This document shows positions 1 through 7,076 of a stretch of DNA of 29,519 nt, piece by piece. The position numbers were made by a program, and so were the translations under genes. Source of the DNA: Burkholderiales bacterium (lineage in GTDB: Bacteria > Pseudomonadota > Gammaproteobacteria > Burkholderiales > Burkholderiaceae_C). The stretch's first letter is position 1; each line of letters begins with the position of its first letter. The notes under the pieces were generated by a model. It was given only the letters and a program-made list of their open reading frames with translations. It was not told the DNA's origin and did not search any database. The stretch spans positions 1 to 29,519 of the forward strand of contig JADJCH010000057.1 of NCBI GenBank assembly GCA_016703325.1. The letters run 5' to 3'.

Positions 1-163
1 CTAACTTTCATGAGCAGGCCGGCGCACTCTGGATGATGGAAGAGACTTGAAGGTGTGCGAGCGGCGTGGGTAGAGGTCGGTCAATTTTTTGATGGCATCG
101 TGACTGCGGTATCTAACTTGACCCGCTGCCGACTATTCGTATCCAGGATTGCCTGCGAGCGCT

Positions 164-304
164 GCCCAGCCCCGTGAGGGGCAGGGCACGCCTGACAGCC
201 CACATTAAAGAGAGCCGCCGGGCTTGCCCGGCAGGCCGTTGGTCGGCGGCACCTGCGTCGCCCCGCACGCTTGTGATTGTTGTTCAAGCTGCAGGAGTTC
301 AGGT
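164..304 (+). ncRNA. Candidate structured leader or bridge-RNA region of the IS110 element
   Basis: Two strong hairpins lie between the left edge and the transposase start. One is a 10-bp stem with a single A-A mismatch and a GTGA loop (164-173 with 178-187). The other is GCCGGG-CTTG-CCCGGC (217-232). GCCGCC at 214-219 can also pair with GGCGGC at 245-250. Some IS110 elements carry a non-coding bridge RNA in the end preceding the transposase, so this is where one would be expected. If the element really starts near 200, the first hairpin is outside it. Nothing else is recognisable in 1-163. Confidence 0.25.
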
Positions 305-1618
305 ATGCAATTGCCCCCGATGCACAAGCGCGCCATGGCGCTGGATGTTCACCAGGCCAAGATCTCGGCCTGCGCCATCGTCGAGCATGACGATGGGCGG
401 GTGGAGGTCACCATGCGTGAGTTCGGCGCCTTCAAACGCGACCGCCGCGCGCGCTGGCCCTGTGGGCTCTTGAGATCAGCCCCGAGGTGGTGGTCACGGA
501 GAGCACGGGCGTGTATTGGAAGAGCCCGTTTGCGGCGCTGGAGTCGGTGGGTATCACTGCGTGGGTGGTCAACGCGCGGCACGTCAAAGCCGTGCCCGGT
601 CGCAAGACCGACATCGCCGACGCGCAGTGGCTGGCCACTCTGGCGCGGGCCGGGCTGCTGCGGGCGTCGTTCATTCCACCGCTGTTGATGCGGCAGTTGC
701 GACTGGTGGCGCGCCAGCGCCAGAAGCTGGTGGGCATGTGCAGCGCCGAGAAGAACCGGTTGCACAAGGTGTTGGTGGATGCAGGCATGCGCATCAACGT
801 GGTGGTGTCCGACATTCACGGCACCAGCGCGCGCGCCATGGTCAAGGCGCTGATCGCCGACAAGCCCATGCACGAGGTGCTGGACTGCAAGGGGCGTCTG
901 CGGGCGAGTCGAGAGGAGTTGTTCGAGGCCTTGGACACAGAGCAGTTCAGCGCCGTGCACCGCTTCGTGGCCGATGAGATCGTGCAGCACATCGAGCAGA
1001 TCGAGCAGCGCATCGCGCGACTGGACGCGTATCTGCTGGAGGGCTTGAAGGCCTACGGGCCGCAGCTCAACTTGTTGCAGACCATCCCCGGCATCGACCT
1101 GCAGGGCGCAGCGATGCTGCTGGTGGAGATTGGTGCGGACATGAGCCCCTTCGGCAGCGCCGAGCGGCTGGCCAGTTGGGTGGGCATCTGCCCAGGCAAC
1201 AACGAAAGTGCGGGCAAGCGCAAGACCGGCAAGATCCGCAAGGGCAATGCCTGGGTGCGCCGACTACTGTGCGAGTTTGCGCAGGCGGCGGCGCGAACTC
1301 GCTGTGCGCTGCGGGCCAAGTTCGAGGCGCTGGCCATTCGCAAGGGTTACAAGAAGTCCATTGTCGCGCTGGTGCATAAAATGCTGCGCACCGTCTACGC
1401 GATGCTCAGCACCGGTGCTCACTACCAGGACAAGACCGTCGACTACGAGGCCCTGAGCGTGGCTCGCAATGCCCCGCGCTGGATCAAGATGCTGCGCAAG
1501 CATGGCTTCATCGCCACGCCCGCCGCCGCCTGATCCCTTCGTCTTCGTCGCGCTTGCAGCTCCGGCCGGCTTCAGGCCAGGCCTCGCTGCGTCTGGGATG
1601 GGGGTTCTTCCACATTAA
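200..1618 (+). mobile_element. IS110-family insertion sequence (ends tentative)
   Basis: The element is recognised from its transposase at 305-1533. Its ends are not certain, because IS110 elements usually lack clear terminal inverted repeats. The 9-mer CCACATTAA occurs at 200-208 and again at 1610-1618, either side of the transposase, and would give an element of about 1.4 kb, a normal IS110 size. The match could be chance. The DNA just beyond the right side (about 1620-1760) is clearly richer in A/T than the rest of the window. Confidence 0.5.
305..1533 (+). pseudogene. IS110-family transposase, split by a 2-nt frameshift
   Basis: This is a DEDD-type transposase that would act with an element-encoded RNA. 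The start at 305 is supported by AGGAG at 292-296. The N-terminus (MHKRAMALDVHQAKISA, with the first catalytic Asp at residue 14) is read from 305 to about 451. The frame then changes and the rest continues to 1533. That part contains the VTESTGVYWK motif (catalytic Glu), KTDIADAQ (Asp residues), and a C-terminal Tnp20 domain with LQTIPGID and ASWVGICPGNNESAGKRKTGK. At 447-456 the gene reads an extra GC unit in a GCGCGC run. Without it the protein would be about 408 residues, normal for the family. As written, the first Asp is separated from the rest of the active site, so the copy should be inactive unless this is a sequencing error or the downstream GTG at 487 is used. Confidence 0.88.
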
Positions 1619-1746
1619 GTCGGCCCTTGAATATCTCTAGTTGCTTAATTAACTCAGCTTTTTCCATAACGAACCATGAGTAAAAACTCTTGGCGAAGCC
1701 GGCATCTGCATTACATTTGTGTAAGACACCAAGCGTTCAGTGTCGT

Positions 1747-2001
1747 CTATTTCCGTTCGGCACCCAACGAGTTGTCCATCGCCATGGCTTCACCAGCATG
1801 GTGCTCTGGATCGAATCGGGCCAAGCGCTGTTCGAAGGTCGGCATCTTGTTGCGCAGAGGGGTGATGGCGACGCGCTCGCCTTCTACGGTGACGCTGACC
1901 CGCTGCCCGGCGTGCAGATCAGCAGCCCTGACGACCGCTTCAGGCAGTTCAAAGCCGAGGCCGTTGCCCCAGCGCTTTAGCGTGAGAACAGCCGAGGTCA
2001 T
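1747..2001 (-). CDS. MazE-like AbrB-fold antitoxin, orphan
   Basis: An 84-residue protein with the N-terminal swapped-hairpin AbrB/MazE fold: LKRWGNGLGFELPEAVV, then the LHAGQRVSVTVEGERVAITP strand pair. The C-terminal tail FDPEHHAGEAM resembles the toxin-binding tail of MazE proteins. A good ribosome site (AAGGAG) precedes the ATG at 2001. The toxin gene of such pairs normally follows directly, overlapping the stop. Here the sequence after the stop (1746 down to 1620) is A/T-rich, encodes no MazF-like protein, and runs into the IS110 element. The toxin was probably lost by insertion or deletion. Function as a DNA-binding antitoxin is inferred from family only. Confidence 0.75.
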   Translation of the reverse strand: MTSAVLTLKRWGNGLGFELPEAVVRAADLHAGQRVSVTVEGERVAITPLRNKMPTFEQRLARFDPEHHAGEAMAMDNSLGAERK

Positions 2002-2141
2002 GTCGCAGCTCCTTGAAGTGTTTCCCGAAGCCTACTCATCCACCGCCGCAGGAGCAAGCCATCCGGGCGCTTGGCCCACTCCGCCCCGTACCGACACCGT
2101 CATTACAACCTGCTAAGCTCCCTTCACCACCGGAGCCCCGC

Positions 2142-2429
2142 ATGCCCACCACCGACAACGCCCCACGCCGCGACGCGCTGAACCTGCGCATTGCGCCGGC
2201 TGAGCGCAACCTGATCGACCGGGCGGCGGCGGCGTTGGGGGTGACGCGCACGGATTTCATCCTGGGGGCGGCGCGCCGGGCGGCCGAGGATGCGTTGCTG
2301 GACCGGGCCGTGATGGCGGTGTCGCCCGAGGCCTATGCCGAGTTCCTGGCCCGGCTCGATGCGCCCGCGCAGCCCAATGAGCGGTTGCGCCAGACGATGC
2401 AGAGCCCGTCGCCCTGGGCACAGTCGTGA
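2142..2429 (+). CDS. DUF1778 (TacA-type) antitoxin
   Basis: A 95-residue ribbon-helix-helix antitoxin. The pattern RDALNLRIAPAERNLIDRAAA followed by LGVTRTDFILGAARRAAEDAL is the typical DUF1778 DNA-binding half. The proline-rich C-terminus (about residues 65-95) would wrap the toxin. The ATG at 2142 follows CGGAG at 2131-2135. The last codons overlap the GTG start of the acetyltransferase gene by four bases (GTGA), so the two are translationally coupled, as expected for an antitoxin-first TacAT-like operon. The antitoxin should repress its own promoter, but I see no clear palindrome upstream. Confidence 0.88.
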   Translation: MPTTDNAPRRDALNLRIAPAERNLIDRAAAALGVTRTDFILGAARRAAEDALLDRAVMAVSPEAYAEFLARLDAPAQPNERLRQTMQSPSPWAQS

Positions 2430-2929
2430 GGCTGGTGGCGCCGGAGGCGCTGGGGGAGCGGCATCTTGTCGGGGAGTTCGATTGTGGGGAAGCGTCGCTC
2501 AACGACTGGCTGAAGCGGCGCGCTGCGCGCAACCAGGCCAGTGGCGACAGCCGCTGCTTCGTGGCCGCCGACCTCGAGAGCCGACAGGTCGGCGCCTACT
2601 ACGCGCTGTCGTCGAGTGCGATCACACCGGACCGAGCCACCGGGCGGTTGAGGCGCAACATGCCCGACCCGATTCCTGTGGTCGTGCTCGCCCGGCTGGC
2701 GATCGACACCCGGTGCCAGGGACAACGCCTTGGCCGGGCGCTGTTCCAGGACGCGGCGCGGCGGGTGCTGCATGCCGGCGAGGCGATCGGCATTCGCGGC
2801 CTGATCGTGCATGCGCTGTCGGAGGCGGCGCGCGACTTCTACCTGAGGCTCGGCCTGGAGCCTTCGCCGTTGGAGCCGCTGACCCTGATGACCACGGTGG
2901 CGGATCTGCGGGCGGCTTTGGGGAACTGA
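2426..2929 (+). CDS. GNAT-family acetyltransferase toxin (TacT type)
   Basis: A 167-residue GCN5-related acetyltransferase of the class paired with DUF1778 proteins. Characterised members acetylate the amino group of charged tRNAs and stop translation. Visible features are the opening LVAPEAL with FDCGEASLNDWL (residues 18-29), typical of TacT proteins, the core strand VVVLARLAID (85-94), the acetyl-CoA loop QGQRLGRAL (98-106), and ARDFYLRLGLEP with the likely catalytic Tyr139. The start is GTG at 2426 inside the antitoxin stop. All expected motifs are present, so the toxin looks intact. The exact tRNA target cannot be read from the sequence. Confidence 0.88.
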   Translation: MRLVAPEALGERHLVGEFDCGEASLNDWLKRRAARNQASGDSRCFVAADLESRQVGAYYALSSSAITPDRATGRLRRNMPDPIPVVVLARLAIDTRCQGQRLGRALFQDAARRVLHAGEAIGIRGLIVHALSEAARDFYLRLGLEPSPLEPLTLMTTVADLRAALGN

Positions 2930-2960
2930 AACAGGAGGAATGAGAAGTCACGAAGCCCAT

Positions 2961-2989
2961 TTGGCAGAATGTATTCGATCGAATACTAT
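2961..2989 (+). promoter_or_regulatory. Promoter with internal 16-bp palindrome for the HigBA-like pair
   Basis: A sigma70-type promoter is visible: TTGGCA (2961-2966), a 17-nt spacer, and TACTAT (2984-2989). The perfect palindrome GTATTCGATCGAATAC (2971-2986) fills the spacer and overlaps the -10 box, an ideal place for autorepression by the antitoxin. The -10 box ends six bases before the ATG at 2996, so the transcript may begin at the start codon (leaderless). No Shine-Dalgarno sequence precedes that ATG. Confidence 0.65.
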
Positions 2990-2995
2990 CAAGCC

Positions 2996-3291
2996 ATGTA
3001 CGCGATCAAGCGAACAGATGCCTTCGCCAAGTGGCTGGATGGTCTCAAGGACCGGCGGCTCGCGTCCGCCTGACGGCTCGTTTGCGCAAGGCCGGCCTTG
3101 GCAACCTCGGTGATGTGAAGCCGGTGGGAGATGGCGTCTGGGAGATGCGCGAATTCTTCGGGCCCGGTTGGCGGATGTACTACGTCCAGCGAGGCAATGT
3201 GCTGATCGTCATGCTCGGCGGTGGTGACAAGTTTACCCAGGCGACCGACATCGCCCGTGCCGTCACTGTGGCCAAAACCCTGGAGGACTGA
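2996..3291 (+). pseudogene. RelE/HigB-type toxin (addiction-module killer family), frameshifted
   Basis: A toxin of the family found upstream of HI1420-like antitoxins, related to RelE/HigB mRNA interferases. From ATG 2996 the frame gives YAIKRTDAFAKWLDGLKDRR and hits a stop at about 3071-3073. The family sequence continues in another frame: ARVRLTARLRKAGLGNLGD, VKPVGDGVWEMREFFGPGWRMYY, then VIVMLGGGDKFTQ to 3291. Joining the two after the run at 3052-3058, with one G restored, gives a full-length domain of about 98 residues that lines up without a gap. So one base appears to be missing. An in-frame ATG at 2969 lies inside the promoter and is unlikely to be used. As written the toxin is dead, while its antitoxin follows six bases later and is intact. 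Confidence 0.8.
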
Positions 3292-3297
3292 CCGACC

Positions 3298-3597
3298 ATG
3301 ACCAAGATTGCCGATCTGCCTGACTTCGATCCCTCCGAACACTTGAAGGACGAGGAGGATCTGGCGGCCTATTTGAGCGTGATCCTGGAAGAAAACGATC
3401 CGGCTCTGCTCGCGGCCGCATTGGGTGACATCGCCAAGGCTCGTGGGATGGCAAGCATCGCCCAAAGCGCCGGGATCGGTCGGGAGTCGCTCTACAAGGC
3501 GCTTCGTCCGGGAGCTCAACCGCGCTTCGACACCATCCAGCGTGTCTGCAGCGCGCTCGGACTCAAACTGACCGTTAAGCCGGCCGGCGGAGCCTGA
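3298..3597 (+). CDS. HI1420-type XRE antitoxin (addiction-module antidote)
   Basis: A 99-residue antidote protein. The opening DFDPSEHLKDEEDLAAYL and the sequence ENDPALLAAALGDIAKARGM are typical of this family. They are followed by a Cro/CI helix-turn-helix (SIAQSAGIGRESLYKAL, residues 52-68) and a C-terminal helix PRFDTIQRVCSALGLKL. It follows the toxin by six bases in toxin-first order, like HigBA. It probably binds the palindrome at 2971-2986 and represses the pair. It is intact although the toxin is frameshifted, which is the tolerable order of decay in a TA module. Confidence 0.9.
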   Translation: MTKIADLPDFDPSEHLKDEEDLAAYLSVILEENDPALLAAALGDIAKARGMASIAQSAGIGRESLYKALRPGAQPRFDTIQRVCSALGLKLTVKPAGGA

Positions 3598-3603
3598 GGC
3601 AGG

Positions 3604-4284
3604 TCACGCCGGCACCACCAGCTCATGCCTCGCCACCCAGGCCAACCCATGGCCCGGGCTGCCAGCCGTGGCGGCCGGAGCCGGCTGCAGCTGCAGGGCC
3701 AACCCGGCGCGATCGGTGGCCGGCAGGCGCCGCCACAGGAAGTCCTCGGCGTTGCCGGGATCGCCTGCCACGAAGAGCTGCGAAGTCAGTTCGCCGACCT
3801 GCGCGTGCCGCAGCTTGAAGTGGATGTGCGGCGTGCGTCCCGGGTACGGCACCGGCCGCAGGGTGCGGAATGTCGTCTGCCCGCTGCGGTCGCTGCGGGC
3901 ACTGCCGAAGCCCTGGAAACCCGGGTCCCAGCGGCCGCTGCGGTAAGGCACGTCGGGATGGTGGTAGTGGGCCAGGCTGTCGCACTGCCAGATCTCCACC
4001 TCGCAGCCGTCGATGGCCCGCCCACGCGAATCGACCACCGCCAGCGCCAGACCGAGGTGCTCGCCCCTGGCGACCTGCACACTGCTGTCGCGCTGCACCC
4101 GGGTGAGGTCGGCATCCCAGTCGCTGCGGTCAGCCCGCCAGCGCGGCGGCGGGTAGAACGGGCCTTCGGTCATCTCGCGCAGCGCGCGCCGCAGCAAGGC
4201 ATCCGCCGGGCCGGCAGCCGCCACTGCGGTGACGGCACCCGCGGCGCCCAGGCCGAGCAGAAGGTGGCGACGGGAAGTGGGCAT
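3604..4284 (-). CDS. Intradiol ring-cleavage dioxygenase-like protein with Tat signal
   Basis: A 226-residue protein of the protocatechuate 3,4-dioxygenase beta-type fold, which uses Fe(III) to split catechols between the hydroxyl groups. The four expected iron ligands are visible: Tyr107 in LAHYHHPD, Tyr147 in PVPYPGRTPHIHFKL, and His153 and His155 in the same motif. The N-terminus SRRHLLLGLGAAGAVTAVAAA is a twin-arginine signal, so the protein is probably exported. Exported intradiol-like proteins are common, but their substrates are mostly unknown. I chose ATG 4284 because AAGGAG precedes it; an upstream ATG at 4308 lacks one. The gene is convergent with the antidote gene, with only six bases between the two stops. 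Confidence 0.82.
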   Translation of the reverse strand: MPTSRRHLLLGLGAAGAVTAVAAAGPADALLRRALREMTEGPFYPPPRWRADRSDWDADLTRVQRDSSVQVARGEHLGLALAVVDSRGRAIDGCEVEIWQCDSLAHYHHPDVPYRSGRWDPGFQGFGSARSDRSGQTTFRTLRPVPYPGRTPHIHFKLRHAQVGELTSQLFVAGDPGNAEDFLWRRLPATDRAGLALQLQPAPAATAGSPGHGLAWVARHELVVPA

Positions 4285-4368
4285 GGTGGCTCCTTGAAAA
4301 GCAGACAACAGGCAAGCGGCGCGCCGCTGTTTCAGCGCCGCCCATCATCGGTGGTGCGGGTCAGGCTT

Positions 4369-4390
4369 GCAGGGAGATGGTCTCCCCTGC
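4369..4390 (-). terminator. Weak hairpin after the RES gene
   Basis: GCAGGGAGA and TCTCCCCTGC pair around a three-base loop with one bulged base, 16 bases past the RES stop codon. There is no T-run on either side, so it may stabilise the mRNA 3' end rather than terminate transcription. Confidence 0.3.
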
Positions 4391-4405
4391 CCTGTTCAGT
4401 CCGGT

Positions 4406-5212
4406 TCAGTCCACTTCGATCCCCGCTCGCAGTGCGGCCGACAGCACGGCCTCTCGCAGATTGGGGTCTTGGGAGAGCCGACCGCCGATCCGGGTCCCGC
4501 TCAGGTCGCCCTGCAGCCGGTCGCCGAAGAGCAGCAACGACTGATCACGGTCTCTCTGGCGGGACATCCACAGCAGCCCATCCAGGTCGGGGAACTGTCG
4601 GTGCAACGCCTGCGCCCAGGAGGCGGTGGCCAGGTAGTCCCGGGACGGTGAAGTGATCAGCTCCTGCTTCGGCACCCGCAGGCGGTGAAGCCCCTCGCTG
4701 GTGAGGTCGGCCGGTTGGAGGTCACGGCGGCAGACCAGTTCGCCGTGACCACGCAGCGCAAAGGGGTCGAGATCCACGAACTTGTCGGCCGCGTCGACAG
4801 GTACGTCGTGGAACACCGTCTCGAAGATTGCGCAGTCCAGCGTCGAACCGCCGTAAAGGTATGGCACCAGCCGACCCTGCGCATCCAGGATGGGGGCAAA
4901 ACGTGTGGGTCTTCGCAGGTTCCCTGCGACATCCCGGCCCGGATTGAAGCTCTCCGGTGCGTAGGCGGTATCGTGGATGACGTGGATCACCCGGCCGGCC
5001 GGCCAGGTGTCGAACAGCGGGGCGAGCTCAGCGGGTGGCGCCCGCCCCCCCGGGCGCCCCCCCGGGCGCCCCCCCGCGGGGCCCCGCCCCGCCCCGGGGG
5101 GCCCGGGCCCCGGCGGGGCCCCGGGCGCCCGCCCGCCCGCCCCCCCCGGGGGCCCCCCGGCGCCCGGGGGGGCGGGGCCGGAGGTAGCCGAATTCGTTGA
5201 GCACGCGCGCAT
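4406..5212 (-). CDS. RES-domain NAD+-degrading toxin-like protein, N-terminus unreliable
   Basis: From about 5030 down to 4406 this reads as a good RES domain: LAPLFDTWPAGRVIHVIHDTAY, RPTRFAPILDAQGRLVPYLY, GGSTLDCAIFETVFHDVP (with the conserved Glu), and WAQALHRQFPDLDGLLWMSR. Characterised RES toxins degrade NAD+ and are neutralised by a partner antitoxin. The first 60 or so codons of the open frame lie in a 145-bp stretch of pure G/C and read as Gly/Pro/Arg, which is not believable protein. The true start therefore cannot be placed. The upstream coding start at 5291 is in a different frame. Either a short partner protein or the real N-terminus of this protein is hidden by the G/C block. Confidence 0.65.
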   Translation of the reverse strand: MRACSTNSATSGPAPPGAGGPPGGAGGRAPGAPPGPGPPGAGRGPAGGRPGGRPGGRAPPAELAPLFDTWPAGRVIHVIHDTAYAPESFNPGRDVAGNLRRPTRFAPILDAQGRLVPYLYGGSTLDCAIFETVFHDVPVDAADKFVDLDPFALRGHGELVCRRDLQPADLTSEGLHRLRVPKQELITSPSRDYLATASWAQALHRQFPDLDGLLWMSRQRDRDQSLLLFGDRLQGDLSGTRIGGRLSQDPNLREAVLSAALRAGIEVD

Positions 5213-5291
5213 GCCGGTGGGCCAGGCGCTGGGCCATATCGAGTTCGGTCGGGCTGAGAGGCAGCACCCTCCAATCCTGAACGCCCGTCAT
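5028..5291 (-). CDS. Short coding start running into the G/C block
   Basis: The first 38 or so residues (DWRVLPLSPTELDMAQRLAH, RHARVLNEFGYLRP) look like real helical protein. The ATG at 5291 comes one base after the hydratase stop, with GGGAG upstream, so it is translationally coupled. After 5181 the frame enters the G/C-only block and becomes meaningless Pro/Gly/Arg. It could be the antitoxin partner of the RES protein or that protein's own N-terminus. I do not recognise the family. Confidence 0.4.
   Translation of the reverse strand: MTGVQDWRVLPLSPTELDMAQRLAHRHARVLNEFGYLRPRPPGRRGAPGGGGRAGARGPAGARAPRGGAGPRGGAPGGAPGGAGATR
5037..5181 (+). other. 145-bp block without a single A or T
   Basis: Every base from 5037 to 5181 is G or C, mostly runs of four to eight C or G and CCCGGGCG-like units. 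Sequence on both sides has ordinary composition and ordinary coding frames. Such a run is far outside what 70% GC DNA gives by chance. It can fold into very stable hairpins and is the sort of place where sequencing or assembly fails. It interrupts the RES locus. Confidence 0.95.
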
Positions 5292-5292
5292 C

Positions 5293-6111
5293 TCACTCTC
5301 CCACCGTCAACGACAGCCAACCGATCCCCCCCCCAAACTCCGCCTCCCACCCCTGTCCTGCTTCCAGCGGCCAGGCATCCGTCCAGGTGCCGGTGGTGAC
5401 CAGGTCGCCGGCCCGCAAGACTGGAGCCCCGGGGCAAGACTGCAGTTCCAGCACGAAGTGCCGCAGTGCGTGCAGCGGGCCATCCAGCACGGCGTTGCCG
5501 CGACCGGTTTCGATGAGCTCGCCGTTGCGCCGCAAGGTCACCTCGCAACGACCGAGCCAGGCGTCCAGCGCGGCACCGCTGTCGGCCAGCTCGCGCACCG
5601 GGCGGCGTGCACCGATGCGCAGGGCAGCGTGCAGACCGCTGTCGGCGACGGTGTCGGCGGCCTCAAACCGCCAGCCGGGGCAGTGCGACTGCACCACCTC
5701 GAAGCCCGGGGCCAGCCATTCGACGCAGTCCCAGACTTGCTCCAACGATGCCCCGGCCGGCGGCGTAGCACGCAGGCCGAAGACGATCTCCGGCTCCAGC
5801 CGCGGCTGGCAAAAACCGGAAGTGGAGATCTGGCAGCGCCCTTGTGCATCTGCCTCAGCCAGACCGCCCTCCCACACCGTGCCCCAGATCGGCGCCCAGA
5901 CGCGGTAGCGCTCCCAGATGGAGCGGTTGGTGAAGCCGATCTTGAAGCCAACCGGCCGTTCACCCCGATCCATCCGGCGCTGGCGGACCTGCAGCGCCGC
6001 CTGGTAGGCCGACGGCAGGTCGGTGTACCCGGCATGGATGCGGCCCGCGGCGTCCGCCGGCCAGAGGGTGGCCTGATCGAGGTGGTGCAGGAGGGTGTCG
6101 GGGGTCATCAC
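5293..6111 (-). CDS. 2-keto-4-pentenoate hydratase / oxalocrotonate decarboxylase family (MhpD-like)
   Basis: A 272-residue protein of the hydratase branch of the FAH fold, which adds water to 2-oxopent-4-enoate-type products of catechol meta-cleavage. Visible marks are the opening helix with YTDLPSAYQAALQVRQRRMD, the conserved GERPVGFKIGFTN, QPRLEPEIVFGL with the metal-binding glutamates, and LAPGFEVVQSHCPGWRF. The length is normal. It lies in a minus-strand run after the EamA-type exporter. Its substrate may come from the catabolic cluster 8 kb away, but this is inference. Decarboxylase and hydratase members cannot be told apart here. The start is one of two adjacent ATGs (6111 or 6108), with no strong ribosome site. 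Confidence 0.8.
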   Translation of the reverse strand: MMTPDTLLHHLDQATLWPADAAGRIHAGYTDLPSAYQAALQVRQRRMDRGERPVGFKIGFTNRSIWERYRVWAPIWGTVWEGGLAEADAQGRCQISTSGFCQPRLEPEIVFGLRATPPAGASLEQVWDCVEWLAPGFEVVQSHCPGWRFEAADTVADSGLHAALRIGARRPVRELADSGAALDAWLGRCEVTLRRNGELIETGRGNAVLDGPLHALRHFVLELQSCPGAPVLRAGDLVTTGTWTDAWPLEAGQGWEAEFGGGIGWLSLTVGE

Positions 6112-6164
6112 ACCAGTCTAGCGACGGAAGGCGGCCGCTGCAGCCTGCTTCTGCCCGAGGGCCT

Positions 6165-7076
6165 TCAACCCCGGCGCCGCGCCGCCAACAGGTTCAAGCC
6201 CAGCCCCGCGATCACCAGCCCGGCTGCTGCCAGTTTCCAGGGCGGCAGCGGCTCTCCCAGCCACCAGGCTGAGGTGCTCATGCCCACCACCGGCACCAGC
6301 AGGGCCAGTGGGGAGATGGTGGCCGCCGGGTGGCGAGCCAGCAGCCAGGCCCAGACGCTGTAGCCGAACAGCGTGTTGCCCCAGGACTGCCACAGCACGG
6401 CGGCCCAGGCCTCGGGCCCGGCTGCGGCCAGGCTGCTGCGGATGGCCGGCCAGCCCTCGACCAGCAGCGACAGCCCCAGCAGCGGGCCGATGGCCCAGGC
6501 GCTGGCCCAGACCACATAGGCCAGCGCGTTGACGCCCTTGGCCCGCGTGGCGACGATGTTGCCGGCCGCCCAGCTCAGCGCGGCGCAAAGCACCAGCAGC
6601 AGCCCGGTCACCCGGGTGTCGCCACCGGTGTGCAGCGCAATCACACCGATGCCGCTGGCCGCCAGCGCCAGGGCCAGCCATTGGACGCCGCGAGGGCGCT
6701 CGCCGGAGAACTTCATCGCCAGTGCGATGGTGAAGAACACCTGCGTCTGGATCACCAGCGAGGCCAGCCCCGGCGTGATGAACCCGGTCAACGCGATGTA
6801 GAGCAACCCGAACTGCCCGGCACCGATCAGCAGGCCGTACGCAGCCAGCTGCTGCCAGGGCACCGCCGGCCGCGGCAGGAACCACAGCGCCGGCAGCAGC
6901 GCGAAGGTGAAGCGCAGGGCACCGAACAGCAGCGGCGGCAGCTGGGCCAGCGCGAGTTTGATGATGACGAAGTTGCTGCCCCAGATGGTGACAACGGCCA
7001 GGGCCAGCAGCAGGTGGAGCGGAGGAAGGGGACGATGCACCAGCCTGAGGCTACCACCGCGAGGCTGTCTGGCCAC
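6165..7076 (-). CDS. eamA: EamA-type DMT-superfamily exporter
   Basis: A 303-residue membrane protein with about ten hydrophobic helices in two EamA repeats. The pattern closely follows E. coli EamA, a cysteine/O-acetylserine exporter: VTIWGSNFVIIKLALAQLPP, ALRFTFALLPALWFLPRP, YGLLIGAGQFGLLYIAL, GLASLVIQTQVFFTIALA and SPLALLVPVVGMS. The best start is GTG 7076, directly after the stop of the RES toxin gene (TGA then GTG), so it is likely co-transcribed with the RES/Xre pair. A later GTG (7040) is possible. True substrates in this organism are not known. Confidence 0.85.
   Translation of the reverse strand: MARQPRGGSLRLVHRPLPPLHLLLALAVVTIWGSNFVIIKLALAQLPPLLFGALRFTFALLPALWFLPRPAVPWQQLAAYGLLIGAGQFGLLYIALTGFITPGLASLVIQTQVFFTIALAMKFSGERPRGVQWLALALAASGIGVIALHTGGDTRVTGLLLVLCAALSWAAGNIVATRAKGVNALAYVVWASAWAIGPLLGLSLLVEGWPAIRSSLAAAGPEAWAAVLWQSWGNTLFGYSVWAWLLARHPAATISPLALLVPVVGMSTSAWWLGEPLPPWKLAAAGLVIAGLGLNLLAARRRG

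Noticed and set aside
5037..5181. Pro/Gly/Arg-rich protein segments in several frames
   Set aside because: All frames are open because the block has no A or T and so no stop codon is possible; this is not evidence of coding.
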